Shown here: positions 1 to 9,155 of the stretch, piece after piece
Layout of the letters: every line of letters starts with the position of its first letter
Position numbering within the stretch: position 1 is the first letter of the stretch
Assembly: GCF_000621545.1 (NCBI RefSeq)
Contig: NZ_JHYA01000003.1
Span: 1-64,000, forward strand
DNA: 64,000 bases
Origin: Anaerovibrio lipolyticus LB2005
Lineage (GTDB): Bacteria > Bacillota > Negativicutes > Selenomonadales > Selenomonadaceae
Direction of reading: 5' to 3'
Translations under genes and position numbers: made by a program
Notes under the pieces: model-generated
Told to the model about the DNA's origin: nothing
Seen by the model: the letters and a program-made list of their open reading frames with translations, nothing else
The model's database searches: none

Positions 1-39
1 TATTAGCGTCGGCGTAATTTAACCACCTACGGGTCGGTC
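1..39. repeat. Left terminal inverted repeat of the IS21 element
   Basis: It aligns with the reverse complement of 2348-2385 with a few mismatches and one single-base gap. Shared blocks include GTCGGC and GGGTCGGTC. A further TCAGTCTAAAAT-like block follows inside, as expected for the multiple end repeats of IS21 elements. Confidence 0.8.
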
Positions 40-138
40 GTCATAGCCATTTCAGAGTCAGTCTAAAATGACCAATACAACAGTCAGCTTTGTTGACCAA
101 TAACCCAGCTTCGGCTGTTAGTTAGCCTTATCTAAACA

Positions 139-930
139 CTATTTATCTTCATTGTTCAGATTGTCAACCTGAACATTTACTACTTTGAGCTTCCGGCCAC
201 GGTAACTTTTTCCCTTAAGGTTAAAGACTATGGCGTTATCAAATATACGGTCCAGTGAGCAGAGAAGAGCATCTTCCTCCTCAAAGCACTCCTTCCACTG
301 GGATGGCTGCTTATTACTTGTAAATACCGTATTGAACATGCCCTCTTTATTATACCGTCTGTCAATTACATCAAAGAATAGCATTGTATTTTCCTTGTCG
401 AATTTACAATGGCCAATCTCATCTATAATTAGACATTGGTATCTAACAAGGGTATTAACACAGCTGGCTGTTGAACCGGATTTTCTTGCTCTGTTGAATT
501 TATCCCTCAGCTCAGTTGCCTTAATAAAATATACTTTTATTCTGCGCTGCGCGCATTCATAACCATATGCTTGGGCAAGATGAGTTTTACCAATACCAGG
601 TGGGCCTACAAATGTAATATTGGAGCCAGAGTAAAGTGTTGCCAAACTGCTTATGCCTTTTATACGCTCCACATCCTGTCCCCTTATACGTGTGAAGTCG
701 AAGTTATCAAAGGTTTTCGGAGCACTTTTAGGCAATCTGCTTTTGTTTAATATATCCTGAACCATGGCTGCATCTTTTTTAGTCGAAAGATACGTGAAAA
801 GATGTGACAAGGCTTCCATTGTTTCTGCTGTATAGTTTCCATCCACGGCAATCTTTGCAAGCTCAGCTCCGCAGAGATCAATCTTGAGGTTTACACAACA
901 GTCATTAATATTTTCAAACATATCAGTCAT
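139..930 (-). CDS. istB: IstB, ATP-binding transposition helper
   Basis: This is the AAA+ ATPase that assembles with IstA and selects target DNA for IS21-type transposition. The 263-residue protein has Walker A GPPGIGKT at about residues 109-116 and a Walker B stretch CLIIDEIG at about 166-173, the normal length and order for the family. I chose the ATG at 930 because ACGGAGG lies 9 bases upstream; the longer reading frame from 951 has no such site. Its start overlaps the istA stop by 8 bases, implying translational coupling. Confidence 0.92.
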   Translation of the reverse strand: MTDMFENINDCCVNLKIDLCGAELAKIAVDGNYTAETMEALSHLFTYLSTKKDAAMVQDILNKSRLPKSAPKTFDNFDFTRIRGQDVERIKGISSLATLYSGSNITFVGPPGIGKTHLAQAYGYECAQRRIKVYFIKATELRDKFNRARKSGSTASCVNTLVRYQCLIIDEIGHCKFDKENTMLFFDVIDRRYNKEGMFNTVFTSNKQPSQWKECFEEEDALLCSLDRIFDNAIVFNLKGKSYRGRKLKVVNVQVDNLNNEDK

Positions 931-2245
931 TCCACATATCCTCCGTATCACCGAAATTGAATTTATCGAATGTTACAGAGCTTTCATGAGGAAGCTGACG
1001 TATAGTGGTTTTTACTTTTGCTGTAGGAAATTCTTCAGGTTGTTCAATATTTTCATACTGTCCAATACAAAATGAATCCTTACGGCTCCATGTAACATCA
1101 TGAGTAGTAAGGTGCTGCTTTAAGTCATCTGAATAGATGTATAGCTTGTCACCCTGCCTCATCACCCTTGCAAGCCTCCTGGTATAGGTATATGGTACAC
1201 CAAAGCGCCTGCTCTCATAGTTTACAAAGCCATCGAAGCTAATCGTTCGAAGCGGTGCTAAATAAAATTTAAGGTTATCGCTGAGCTCCAGTGCATGAAG
1301 AAAGCATGAACATTTTGTTGCATGTATATCAGCAGGTTTGCCCTCAAGAAATGTACGGTAAACGTTATTCTTGTTATCACACCAATTAAGTGCTGCCATA
1401 TTGAGGTCAGTTATGTTCAGAAATTCCCTTCCTGCAAGGAAGTTATCCTTTACGAACCTGACTAGGCGCTCCACACGTCCCTTGGTAAATGGATGTCTGG
1501 GCTTACATAGCTTGGTCTTAAAGCCAACAGTATTCATAAAGTCTTCATAGTCATTGTTCCAGATAGGATGGCCTTCAATATCGCGTTTTAAAACAACACT
1601 TTTCATGTTGTCTGTAAGGATATATTCCGGAACCCCAAGCCGGTCAAATGCCCTTACCAGACCAATGAATAGATTCTCCTGTTTGGCACTGGAGAAAAAC
1701 TCTATATAGGCTGAGCAGCAGTGGTGGCAAACAACGGCAAAGCATGCTACTTGGTATTCTTTGCCCAATGGATCAACAACCTTGGTAAAGCCCCAGTCCA
1801 TCTGGAATGCTTCTCCTGGTTGTGTGTTATACCGTCTACCACGACTGCCTTGAGGGGCCACTAAAATACGTTTAGCAGGAACAAGGTCTTTATTGCTGGA
1901 TATATAGTTTTTTACAATAGTAAGACCGCCAGTGAAACCTTCTTTCTTAAGCTCGGAGAAGATAACAGCTGAGTTTGTTACTCCTTGCTTCAAGTACGTA
2001 TTAATAACTTCTTTAAACGCATCAAGTTTCCCTTTACGCTTAACACATGGTAATTTAGATTTGATACCGTTTTGGAAGCCATTCTTTTTTAGAGTACGCA
2101 GCTTGCTGCGAGATAATCCAGTTAATCTGCCAAGCTCTGCAAGATTTACCTTATCTAAAGGTATATTGTGGCCTGCTTTGGCTTCCATTACTTCTAAGGC
2201 TTGTGCTATAATTGGCACTAAGCCATTACCTTTTATATCATTCAA
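923..2245 (-). CDS. istA: IstA, DDE transposase of IS21 family
   Basis: This is the DNA-cleaving and strand-transfer enzyme of the element. The 440-residue protein has an N-terminal helix-turn-helix (about residues 35-57, LTGLSRSKLRTLKKNGF) followed by an rve-type integrase core. The catalytic triad is visible as D150 (FQMDWGF), D212 (ILTDNMKS) and E259 (KGRVERLVRF). The start codon is TTG, preceded by GGAG at 5 bases. Nothing indicates inactivation. Confidence 0.93.
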   Translation of the reverse strand: MNDIKGNGLVPIIAQALEVMEAKAGHNIPLDKVNLAELGRLTGLSRSKLRTLKKNGFQNGIKSKLPCVKRKGKLDAFKEVINTYLKQGVTNSAVIFSELKKEGFTGGLTIVKNYISSNKDLVPAKRILVAPQGSRGRRYNTQPGEAFQMDWGFTKVVDPLGKEYQVACFAVVCHHCCSAYIEFFSSAKQENLFIGLVRAFDRLGVPEYILTDNMKSVVLKRDIEGHPIWNNDYEDFMNTVGFKTKLCKPRHPFTKGRVERLVRFVKDNFLAGREFLNITDLNMAALNWCDNKNNVYRTFLEGKPADIHATKCSCFLHALELSDNLKFYLAPLRTISFDGFVNYESRRFGVPYTYTRRLARVMRQGDKLYIYSDDLKQHLTTHDVTWSRKDSFCIGQYENIEQPEEFPTAKVKTTIRQLPHESSVTFDKFNFGDTEDMWND

Positions 2246-2347
2246 ATTGTCTCCTTCCAGCTGGGTTAATTGGTCACTATCCAGTTTAGAGGAAACGAAT
2301 GAAAAAAGGAATGGCTATTTATATACCGACTAAAATTGGTGAATTTT

Positions 2348-2385
2348 GACCGACCCTGAGTGGCTAATTTCGGCCGACTCTAACA
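2348..2385. repeat. Right terminal inverted repeat of the IS21 element
   Basis: Read inward on the minus strand it begins TGTTAGAGTCGG and includes GGGTCGGTC, matching the left end. Its outer edge is where the secreted-protein reading frame at 2386-2569 runs out of native sequence. Confidence 0.8.
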
Positions 2386-2569
2386 ATGGCTTTGGCTCCT
2401 TATCTTTAGGCGGTTTTACTTCCTTTTTATCATGGTCAATGTGTTGAGCTTCCGTCGAAATGTGATGTGCCGGTGTATTATCGTGGGGATGTGAAGTAGC
2501 TGCAAAGGCAGGAACCGTACTTAACATCATAATACTCATAATCCCAGCAACGATAGTTTTCTTGTTCAT
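2386..2569 (-). pseudogene. Small secreted His/Lys/Pro-rich protein, 3' end lost to the IS21 insertion
   Basis: The frame opens with a typical signal peptide (MNKKTIVAGIMSIMMLSTVP, then AFAA as likely cleavage site) followed by a hydrophilic segment with many His, Lys and Pro residues. About 61 native codons remain before the IS end; the frame then runs through the terminal repeat to a stop at 2330, adding roughly 17 foreign residues. I do not recognise the family. A His-rich periplasmic or secreted protein could bind metal, but that is a guess. The remainder of the gene would lie beyond base 1, outside the window. Confidence 0.7.
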
Positions 2570-2683
2570 AAAATCCCTTCTTTCTTTTGATGGGTTTATT
2601 ATATGGGGGGAATATAAACAAAATCTAAACTGAATCTAAAAAGAGTATAAAAAGGTGGTACTTGAAGCTAGGTGAATAATAGA

Positions 2684-2712
2684 AAAGCAGAGCCGCTGGG
2701 CTCTGCTTTTTG
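2684..2712 (-). terminator. Rho-independent terminator of the S41-like peptidase gene
   Basis: AAAAGCAGAGCC and GGGCTCTGCTTTT form a perfect stem with a 3-base loop and T-runs on both sides. It lies just beyond the stop at 2740 and may act in both directions. Confidence 0.85.
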
Positions 2713-2739
2713 CTTGCTGACAATTATTTTATTGATAAC

Positions 2740-4443
2740 CTATTTCCATAACAGTTTATTAATATATTTTGTAAGTTGTTTTCTGTCATAGAACTGGTCA
2801 GGAGTTGGTAATACGAAATCTGGTGTCACACCCTGATCTATGTCATAGAAGGAACCATTCTTTGTATAGGCCAGACGATACGGACCGGAAATATTAAACA
2901 CGCAACCGTCAGCGGTGGTCATATTCTGTACTACGCAGGCGCCACCACCGGAGGTCTGTCCAAGAATAGTTACACGATGGGAATTTTTCAGCGCACTTGG
3001 CACCAAATTTCCGCAGGAGAAGCTATTCGGCGAGGTAAGGCAGAACAAATTATAGCCCAGCAAATTATCCCTTTCATCAAATAGTCTGTCCATATTCAGA
3101 TCGGCTTTGAAGTTCTGGCAGACCATGGCCCCCGTCAAAGGATTGGCGATACTGATAGACCCTTCTCCCAAAAACATACTAATAGTGTAAGCAGCAGAAG
3201 GTGCTGTACCGCCCCCGTTATTTGAAAGATCCAGTACTACATTTTTGATTGGGCTGTTTGGCCGTTTGATTTGCCCAAGGGAATAAATCATCAATCCCAT
3301 TGTATCTGACAGATGTTCTTCCGCCTTTTCCTCGTAATAATCTACGCCTTCAATCACAAACTGATCAAAAGTTATATATGCTGTATTGCCAATTTCTTCA
3401 TAACCTGGGGTACCATTTGGATAGCGTATTGCCCGTGCATCAGCATATCTTTGCATATCTGCAATGCTCTGTCTGCATGATGGTCCATATCTGCGGGTTG
3501 GATTTTCCTTCATGCGGTAGGAACGGTTTGCAAAGGAGCTGTGAAGATCATCGAGATACATAAAGGTCAGATCCCATAATGCCTGCCCAGCTTCCTGTGG
3601 GTCTGCACTTAACAGCTGGTATTTTAATCCAGCCTGCTGGAACATGGTATCAAAGTTCTTGATGTTGTGTTGCTCTTTCAGGCCATAGAGGGAATCCAAA
3701 GCAAAACAAAGTTCATTATAGTTAAAATTAGCCAAGGCTTCACTTCTGCTTGATGGAAGCAGATTATTGTAGTAAAGCTCTTCAAATGGCTTTAGATTGC
3801 CACCCAGCAGCAAGAAAACATTTTCGCCATTATACAGTGTATTCATGCCATTTTGGGAGAGGATTATATCGCTGAAGAGCTGGAGTGGTAAATAATATTC
3901 CTCATCCTGATAAAACATATCTATGCCATAATCTCCGGGACGGAATGTAATAGCATTACCGTACAACTGGAAGGAAGTATCTGTTCGTTGAAACAGCTCA
4001 GCCTCACCCTTGTCATTGAAGCCTGACACCGCTACAAGATCCATCAGGGTAGCGTTGGGATTTGAAGTCATAAACGCATCATAATCCCAAAAAGTTATGG
4101 TATCTTCCTTGCAGTCAAAGGTAACAGGGTAATATGTTTCCCGGCTGAGGGTGATCTTTTCTCCCTCTTTTTTCACAGTGAGGTCATAGTTCGGGGCTTC
4201 AAGTTTTCTTACATTGTTGACAAGGATATTCTTGGCGGTTTCCACTGTAATATAAGGAACATCCTTCACCCCATCAACAAAAAACAGGTCTACTTCCCCT
4301 TTGTTCTCCGGCTCCATATCAGTATAATAAATAGGTGTTGTCTGTTTCTCTATTTGATGTGCAGATTCGGCGCAGCAGCATGCTGTAAACAACATCATAC
4401 TTCCTGCCAGTAGCATAGATACGAGTTTTTTTCTTGCTTTCAT
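2740..4443 (-). CDS. S41-like (C-terminal-processing) peptidase, exported lipoprotein
   Basis: The 567-residue protein starts with a signal sequence ending in FTAC, a plausible lipobox, so it is probably membrane-anchored outside the cytoplasm. The C-terminal half carries S41 features: DLSNNGGGTAPSA (the glycine-rich strand), a serine in TSPNSFSCGNL as likely nucleophile, and LGQTSGGGACVV where the second catalytic region sits. No PDZ domain is evident; the N-terminal 250 residues are unassigned. I chose ATG 4443 because AAGGAGG lies 10 bases upstream; the ATG at 4452 directly abuts that site. It appears monocistronic. The substrate is unknown. Confidence 0.75.
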   Translation of the reverse strand: MKARKKLVSMLLAGSMMLFTACCCAESAHQIEKQTTPIYYTDMEPENKGEVDLFFVDGVKDVPYITVETAKNILVNNVRKLEAPNYDLTVKKEGEKITLSRETYYPVTFDCKEDTITFWDYDAFMTSNPNATLMDLVAVSGFNDKGEAELFQRTDTSFQLYGNAITFRPGDYGIDMFYQDEEYYLPLQLFSDIILSQNGMNTLYNGENVFLLLGGNLKPFEELYYNNLLPSSRSEALANFNYNELCFALDSLYGLKEQHNIKNFDTMFQQAGLKYQLLSADPQEAGQALWDLTFMYLDDLHSSFANRSYRMKENPTRRYGPSCRQSIADMQRYADARAIRYPNGTPGYEEIGNTAYITFDQFVIEGVDYYEEKAEEHLSDTMGLMIYSLGQIKRPNSPIKNVVLDLSNNGGGTAPSAAYTISMFLGEGSISIANPLTGAMVCQNFKADLNMDRLFDERDNLLGYNLFCLTSPNSFSCGNLVPSALKNSHRVTILGQTSGGGACVVQNMTTADGCVFNISGPYRLAYTKNGSFYDIDQGVTPDFVLPTPDQFYDRKQLTKYINKLLWK

Positions 4444-4501
4444 GATACGCATTCCTCCTTAAGCATCAAAAATGTCACACAGAAACTATTTAGCCATAAT
4501 T

Positions 4502-4529
4502 TCTATATTCATTATTTATTTTCCTGCAA
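4502..4529 (-). promoter_or_regulatory. Putative sigma-A promoter of the S41-like peptidase gene
   Basis: On the minus strand TTGCAG is followed after 16 bases by TATAGA, about 60 bases upstream of the start. The 300-base gap 4444-4745 otherwise holds only a weak candidate for sbcD (TTTGTT, 16 bases, TATACT near 4650-4677). Confidence 0.4.
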
Positions 4530-4745
4530 AAGCAGATGCTTTTTTGGCCGTAAAAATCTGCTGAAAAACACTGTCTTTTGTTAGCAGGTTTTATTCCCTC
4601 GATAAGTCACCGGATAGGGGTTAAATGGATAAAAAAATGAACAGCACTTTGTTGGAAAAACTCATGTGTTATACTATTATTAACTCAACAGTAAATGAGT
4701 CGCTGGTGTTGCGAAGCTGGCTGCTATTATTTTTGGAGGGTATGT

Positions 4746-5903
4746 ATGAAGATTTTACATTTGGGTGATTTGCATCTGGGCAAATCCTTGTTGGATTTTG
4801 ATTTGATTAAGGACCAGGAATTTATTTTAAATAAAGTTATTGAGATTATTGAAAAGGAATCTGTTAGTGCGGTGTTGATTGCTGGTGATGTTTACGACAA
4901 ATCTGTTCCCAGTGAGGCTGCCACCAGATTGCTTGATTATTTCCTCGGGGAGCTTGCTGCCCGAAGGGTAACAACCATTATGATAAGTGGTAACCATGAT
5001 TCTGATGACAGACTGAATTTTGGCAGCTCTCTTTTTAAGCACAGCCATGTTTTTATTTCAGCCAAGTATAGCGGACAGTTGGACAGATGGGTGGCTGATG
5101 ACGGGAAAACTAAGGTAAATGTGTATGCCCTGCCATTTGTAAAGGCTTCTCAGGTGAAGCATTATTTCCCTGATGCTGGTATAGAAAATTACGAAGATGC
5201 AGTACGGACCATTTTGGAAAATACAGAAATTGATGATACACAGACAAATATATTGGTGGCTCACCAGTTTGTGGCAGGAAAGAGCGGAGATCCTTCTCTG
5301 GGAGGCTCAGAGGGGGCAGGGACTCAAAGCGTTGGTCTGGTGGAAAAGATAGGCTGTGATCTCTTTGATAAGTTTGATTATGTAGCTCTGGGGCATATAC
5401 ACTCTCCGCAGAAAATCGGCAGGGAAACAGTACGTTATGCCGGTTCACCTCTGAAATATTCCTTAAGTGAAGTCAATAACAAGAAAACTGTTCCTATTAT
5501 TTCCGTTAATGGGGTAAAGGATATTGACGTTCAGCTTTTTCCATTAACACCATTGCGGGAAATGAGGCATATAAGGGGCAATATGGCGGAGCTGTTAAAG
5601 GCATCGGCTGATTTTTCCAAGGAAGATTTTGTATATGCTACCTTGACAGATGAGGACATAGTAAATGACGCCATGGGGATTTTTCAGCAGATTTATCCCA
5701 ATACAGTAAAGATTGATTATGATAATTCACGGACAAGGGCCGTGGAACAGGTGGACATTTCCCAAATAGCCCGTAACAAGTCCTTTGGTGAACTGATAAG
5801 CGAGTTTTACAGACTTATGTATAATTGTGAAATAAGTGATGAGGAAATGGATGTTATGCGAATGGCAGCCAGAGAGGCAGGTGTGCTGAATGAAGCCAAT
5901 TAA
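4746..5903 (+). CDS. sbcD: SbcD (Mre11-like) exonuclease subunit
   Basis: This is the metallophosphoesterase subunit of the SbcCD nuclease, which opens DNA hairpins and trims protein-blocked double-strand ends. The 385-residue protein has the phosphoesterase motifs in order: GDLHLG (residues 7-12), GDVYDKS, SGNHDSDD and GHIHSPQ, supplying the Mn-binding His and Asp residues. I start at ATG 4746, 6 bases after GGAGGG, rather than upstream. It overlaps sbcC by 14 bases, so the two subunits are made together. Confidence 0.95.
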   Translation: MKILHLGDLHLGKSLLDFDLIKDQEFILNKVIEIIEKESVSAVLIAGDVYDKSVPSEAATRLLDYFLGELAARRVTTIMISGNHDSDDRLNFGSSLFKHSHVFISAKYSGQLDRWVADDGKTKVNVYALPFVKASQVKHYFPDAGIENYEDAVRTILENTEIDDTQTNILVAHQFVAGKSGDPSLGGSEGAGTQSVGLVEKIGCDLFDKFDYVALGHIHSPQKIGRETVRYAGSPLKYSLSEVNNKKTVPIISVNGVKDIDVQLFPLTPLREMRHIRGNMAELLKASADFSKEDFVYATLTDEDIVNDAMGIFQQIYPNTVKIDYDNSRTRAVEQVDISQIARNKSFGELISEFYRLMYNCEISDEEMDVMRMAAREAGVLNEAN

Positions 5904-8900
5904 GTTAATAATAAGTGCATTTGGACCTTATGCTGCTACCATGCCTGAAATAAATTTTGAGCAGTTCGAGGATAAAGGCTTATTTCTGATTTCCGGTGAT
6001 ACTGGCGCCGGGAAAACCACTATTTTTGATGCTATCAGCTTTGCTTTGTACGGAACCACCAGCGGCAGCTATCGGGATACCCAAAATCTTCGCAGCGAAT
6101 ATGCCAGGGATGACGTGGAAAGCTATGTGGATTTTTATTTTTCCCATCAGGGGAGCAACTACCATATTAAGAGAAATCCTTCATATCAGCGGAAAAAGAT
6201 ACGTGGAGAAGGGTATGCTACCGTGAAGGAGCAAGCTGTTTTGTATAAGGACGGGGAGCCACTTGTGGAGGGACTTACCAGGGTTAATGGCGCTGTCAGG
6301 GAGTTGCTGAAAATTGATGACAAGCAGTTTAAGCAGATAGCCATGATAGCACAGGGCGAGTTTTGGGCCCTGCTTAATGCCAAAACAGACCAGCGCACAG
6401 AAATTCTTCGTACGATTTTTATGACCGATGGATACAAAAATATAGAGTTTAAGCTAAAGGACAGGCTGGATTCTGTCAGGGCAGGTCTCACTGAGGGGAA
6501 AAGGAGTATTCTGCAGCATTTTAATGATGTGGCAGCCCCTGAGGAGGACGAGAATTTTACGGAATTGCAGGAGCTTAAGTCAAGGGCTGAAAAGGCTGAC
6601 AGTGTTTGGAATCTGGATGAGATATTACAGATTATTGACAGAATAATCGACTCTGATAATAATAGGTCGGCAAATATTAAAGAGCAGCTTCAAAAGGCTG
6701 AGGCAGTGCTAAATGGTAATAAGACGGCTTTGGCAACGGCGGAAACCAATAATCAATTTATTAGGAGAGTAGGTCAGCTTGAGCAGGAAAGGGCCAAGTT
6801 GAAGGAGCAGGAGCCACGTATTAACGAGCTGAATGCCTTGCTGGAACGTCAAAAGGCGGCTACTCATGGGGTTTATCCTGCCTATGAAGCCTGGACGAAA
6901 AAGCATAAAGAGGTTACCTACACGGAAGAGCTGATTTCCAATAAAAAGACTGAACAGGAACAGGCGCAGAAGATAGCTGTTCAGGCGGCCAAAAAAATGG
7001 CAGAGGCAGAAAAAAGCAAGCCTGAGATGGAAAAACTCACTATTAGTGCCAATAAACTGAAAGAGGATGAGCCGAAATACAAGAAGCGGGATGAAGTGAA
7101 CTGCCAAAAGACAGTCCTGGAGAAACAGCGGCTTCAGCTTGCTAAGGAAGAGGCTGCTCTTACTGAGTTGGATATTGAGCTGAAAAGGAAAATTGCTACA
7201 TTAAAGGAGACTGTAGCTGACCTGAAGGAAAGCCCTAATGAGCTGCTTAAAATCCAGCAAAAGGGCAAAAAACTGTCTGATTTAGAAAATTCTATTAATG
7301 ATATTTTGGAGAATCAGCTGGGGGAAAGAGCCCGTCGCCAGAAGGATTTGGCAAGCAAGCAGAAGGCCTATACAAAATCCTTTGAGGAATATGAAAAAGC
7401 CAATGCCACCAGAATAGAGGCTGAAAGAATTCTTGATGGCTGTAGGGCTGGTATTTTGGCCAAGGGTCTGGAAGAAGGAAAGAAGTGCCCCGTATGCGGT
7501 TCCACCTACCATCCGGAATTAGCTATTTTGCCAAAGGAATCCGTCAGTGAAGATGAATTTGAGTTACTGCGAAAGAAAGAGGAGGAGCTTCAGTCCAAAA
7601 AGTCCAAGGCAAGTACAGCTGCGGAAACAGCCAAAATTTCCCTTATGGAGTATGAAAACCAGATGAGAGGCGCACTTCTTGCTTGTCTGGAAAATGAGGA
7701 GCTGGGAGGTAAGTCTGACGGCAAGGAGCTGGATGAGCTGATTTCTGACATTCGGGAGGGTTACAGCCACTTAAAGGATGAAATTCAGTTGAATAGCCAG
7801 CAGCAGAAGGCTTTGGTCGAGAAATGTAAACTCTTATCGCAGTCAGAGAAGGATTTGGAAAAAGCTACTGGTCATGATAGTGAAGAGCTGACAGCCAAGC
7901 GGGAAAAAGTATTATCTGATAAACAGGAAACGGAGGCTGGATTGGCCGGAGCCATGGCAACCTTGGCCGGCCTTGAGGAGCTGAGCTTTGCAGATTGGAA
8001 ACTGGCTTCTGTGGAGCTGGATAATACATTGAAGCGTATTAGTGATTTAAATCAATTGCTGGACAGTGTGACCCGTGCAAGGGAAGCAGCCGACAAAGGA
8101 GTGACTGCCATAGCGGCTGAGCTGAAAACACTTTCAGAAAGCCTTGAAAGCCAAAAAGCAGCGGAAAATTCCTTAAAGGAAGCTCTGGATAAAAAAATGG
8201 CAGAGAATAGGTTTAAGGACATTTCCGCTATGAATGAGCTGGTGGTATCAGAGGATGAGCTTTCCAGCAGGGAAAAGGAAATCAATGGATATAAACAGGC
8301 AGTGGCTACCAATGAAACTCAGCTGACTCAGGCCAAAGCCGATGCCAAGGGGAAAGAGCTCGTCGATGTGGCGGCGTTACAGGAGCTTTGTCAGCAACAG
8401 CAGCTTGCGGTTGATTCCATCAGAAAGCAGGAAAATGCTGTTTCAAATCGTTTGGGTACCAATCTTGATAAGAGGGAAAGTATTATTTCCAGAAGGGATG
8501 AGCTGGAAAGAGCCCAAAAGGAGTACGGCATTTGTGACAGGCTGTACAAATTGGTGCGGGGGACTACTGGTAATGGGAAAATTACCCTGGAGCAGTATAT
8601 TCAGGCCGCGGGATTTGATGGAATTATTGCTGCAGCGAATCGGCGTCTGATTCCAATGAGTGATGGTCAGTTCGAATTGTATCGCCAGGAGGATACTCTA
8701 GGAAAGAAAAGCAATAATTTCCTGGATTTGGAGGTGCTGGATAATTCTACTGGGCATCGGCGCCCTGTGGGAAATCTGTCCGGCGGTGAGAGCTTTAAGG
8801 CTTCCATGAGTCTGGCTCTGGGCCTTTCTGATACAGTCTCCTCAAATCTTGGTGGCATTCAGATGGATGCTTTGTTTATTGATGAGGGCTTTGGTACTTT

Positions 8901-9072
8901 GGACCGTAAATCTATAGACAGTGCAATGGACATTTTGGTTAATTTGTCCGGTGCCAATAAGCTGGTGGGTGTTATCAGTCATCGTGAGGAGCTGGTGGAG
9001 AATATTCCACAGCAAATTCATGTTGCCAAAACCAAAGCAGGCAGTGAAATCACTGTAGATACCGGAATTTAA
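5890..9072 (+). CDS. sbcC: SbcC (Rad50-like) ATPase subunit
   Basis: This SMC-like ATPase partners SbcD in double-strand-end processing. The 1060-residue protein has Walker A GDTGAGKT (residues 36-43), long Lys/Glu/Gln-rich coiled coils, a zinc-hook CPVCG near residue 533 at the middle of the coil, a second coil, the ABC signature LSGGESFKASMSL near 963 and Walker B ALFIDEGFGTLD near 995. Length and architecture are normal. Its ATG lies inside the end of sbcD. A strong terminator follows. Confidence 0.95.
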   Translation: MKPIKLIISAFGPYAATMPEINFEQFEDKGLFLISGDTGAGKTTIFDAISFALYGTTSGSYRDTQNLRSEYARDDVESYVDFYFSHQGSNYHIKRNPSYQRKKIRGEGYATVKEQAVLYKDGEPLVEGLTRVNGAVRELLKIDDKQFKQIAMIAQGEFWALLNAKTDQRTEILRTIFMTDGYKNIEFKLKDRLDSVRAGLTEGKRSILQHFNDVAAPEEDENFTELQELKSRAEKADSVWNLDEILQIIDRIIDSDNNRSANIKEQLQKAEAVLNGNKTALATAETNNQFIRRVGQLEQERAKLKEQEPRINELNALLERQKAATHGVYPAYEAWTKKHKEVTYTEELISNKKTEQEQAQKIAVQAAKKMAEAEKSKPEMEKLTISANKLKEDEPKYKKRDEVNCQKTVLEKQRLQLAKEEAALTELDIELKRKIATLKETVADLKESPNELLKIQQKGKKLSDLENSINDILENQLGERARRQKDLASKQKAYTKSFEEYEKANATRIEAERILDGCRAGILAKGLEEGKKCPVCGSTYHPELAILPKESVSEDEFELLRKKEEELQSKKSKASTAAETAKISLMEYENQMRGALLACLENEELGGKSDGKELDELISDIREGYSHLKDEIQLNSQQQKALVEKCKLLSQSEKDLEKATGHDSEELTAKREKVLSDKQETEAGLAGAMATLAGLEELSFADWKLASVELDNTLKRISDLNQLLDSVTRAREAADKGVTAIAAELKTLSESLESQKAAENSLKEALDKKMAENRFKDISAMNELVVSEDELSSREKEINGYKQAVATNETQLTQAKADAKGKELVDVAALQELCQQQQLAVDSIRKQENAVSNRLGTNLDKRESIISRRDELERAQKEYGICDRLYKLVRGTTGNGKITLEQYIQAAGFDGIIAAANRRLIPMSDGQFELYRQEDTLGKKSNNFLDLEVLDNSTGHRRPVGNLSGGESFKASMSLALGLSDTVSSNLGGIQMDALFIDEGFGTLDRKSIDSAMDILVNLSGANKLVGVISHREELVENIPQQIHVAKTKAGSEITVDTGI

Positions 9073-9094
9073 TATTGTTAAAAAACCATTTTAA

Positions 9095-9126
9095 AAACGC
9101 TGGAATCAAATTTGATTCCAGCGTTT
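9095..9126 (+). terminator. Terminator of sbcDC (bidirectional)
   Basis: AAACGCTGGAATCAAA pairs perfectly with its inverse TTTGATTCCAGCGTTT, with A- and T-runs on the sides. It also lies at the 3' end of the converging histidine kinase gene. Confidence 0.85.
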
Positions 9127-9155
9127 CTTAGTTGTGCAAGGTGTGTTAAGCTAAC

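Larger units (their letters stand above)
1..2385. mobile_element. IS21-family insertion sequence (istA-istB), near-complete
   Basis: The two genes istA and istB lie on the minus strand between imperfect terminal inverted repeats of about 38 bases (1-39 and 2348-2385). The outer right end reads TGTTAG going inward, the usual TG...CA boundary of IS21 elements; the left end reads TATTAG, one base different. The right boundary at 2385 falls inside the coding sequence of a small secreted protein, so the element disrupts that gene. The left boundary coincides with base 1, so the target duplication and the other half of the target gene cannot be seen. Both transposition genes look intact. Confidence 0.9.
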
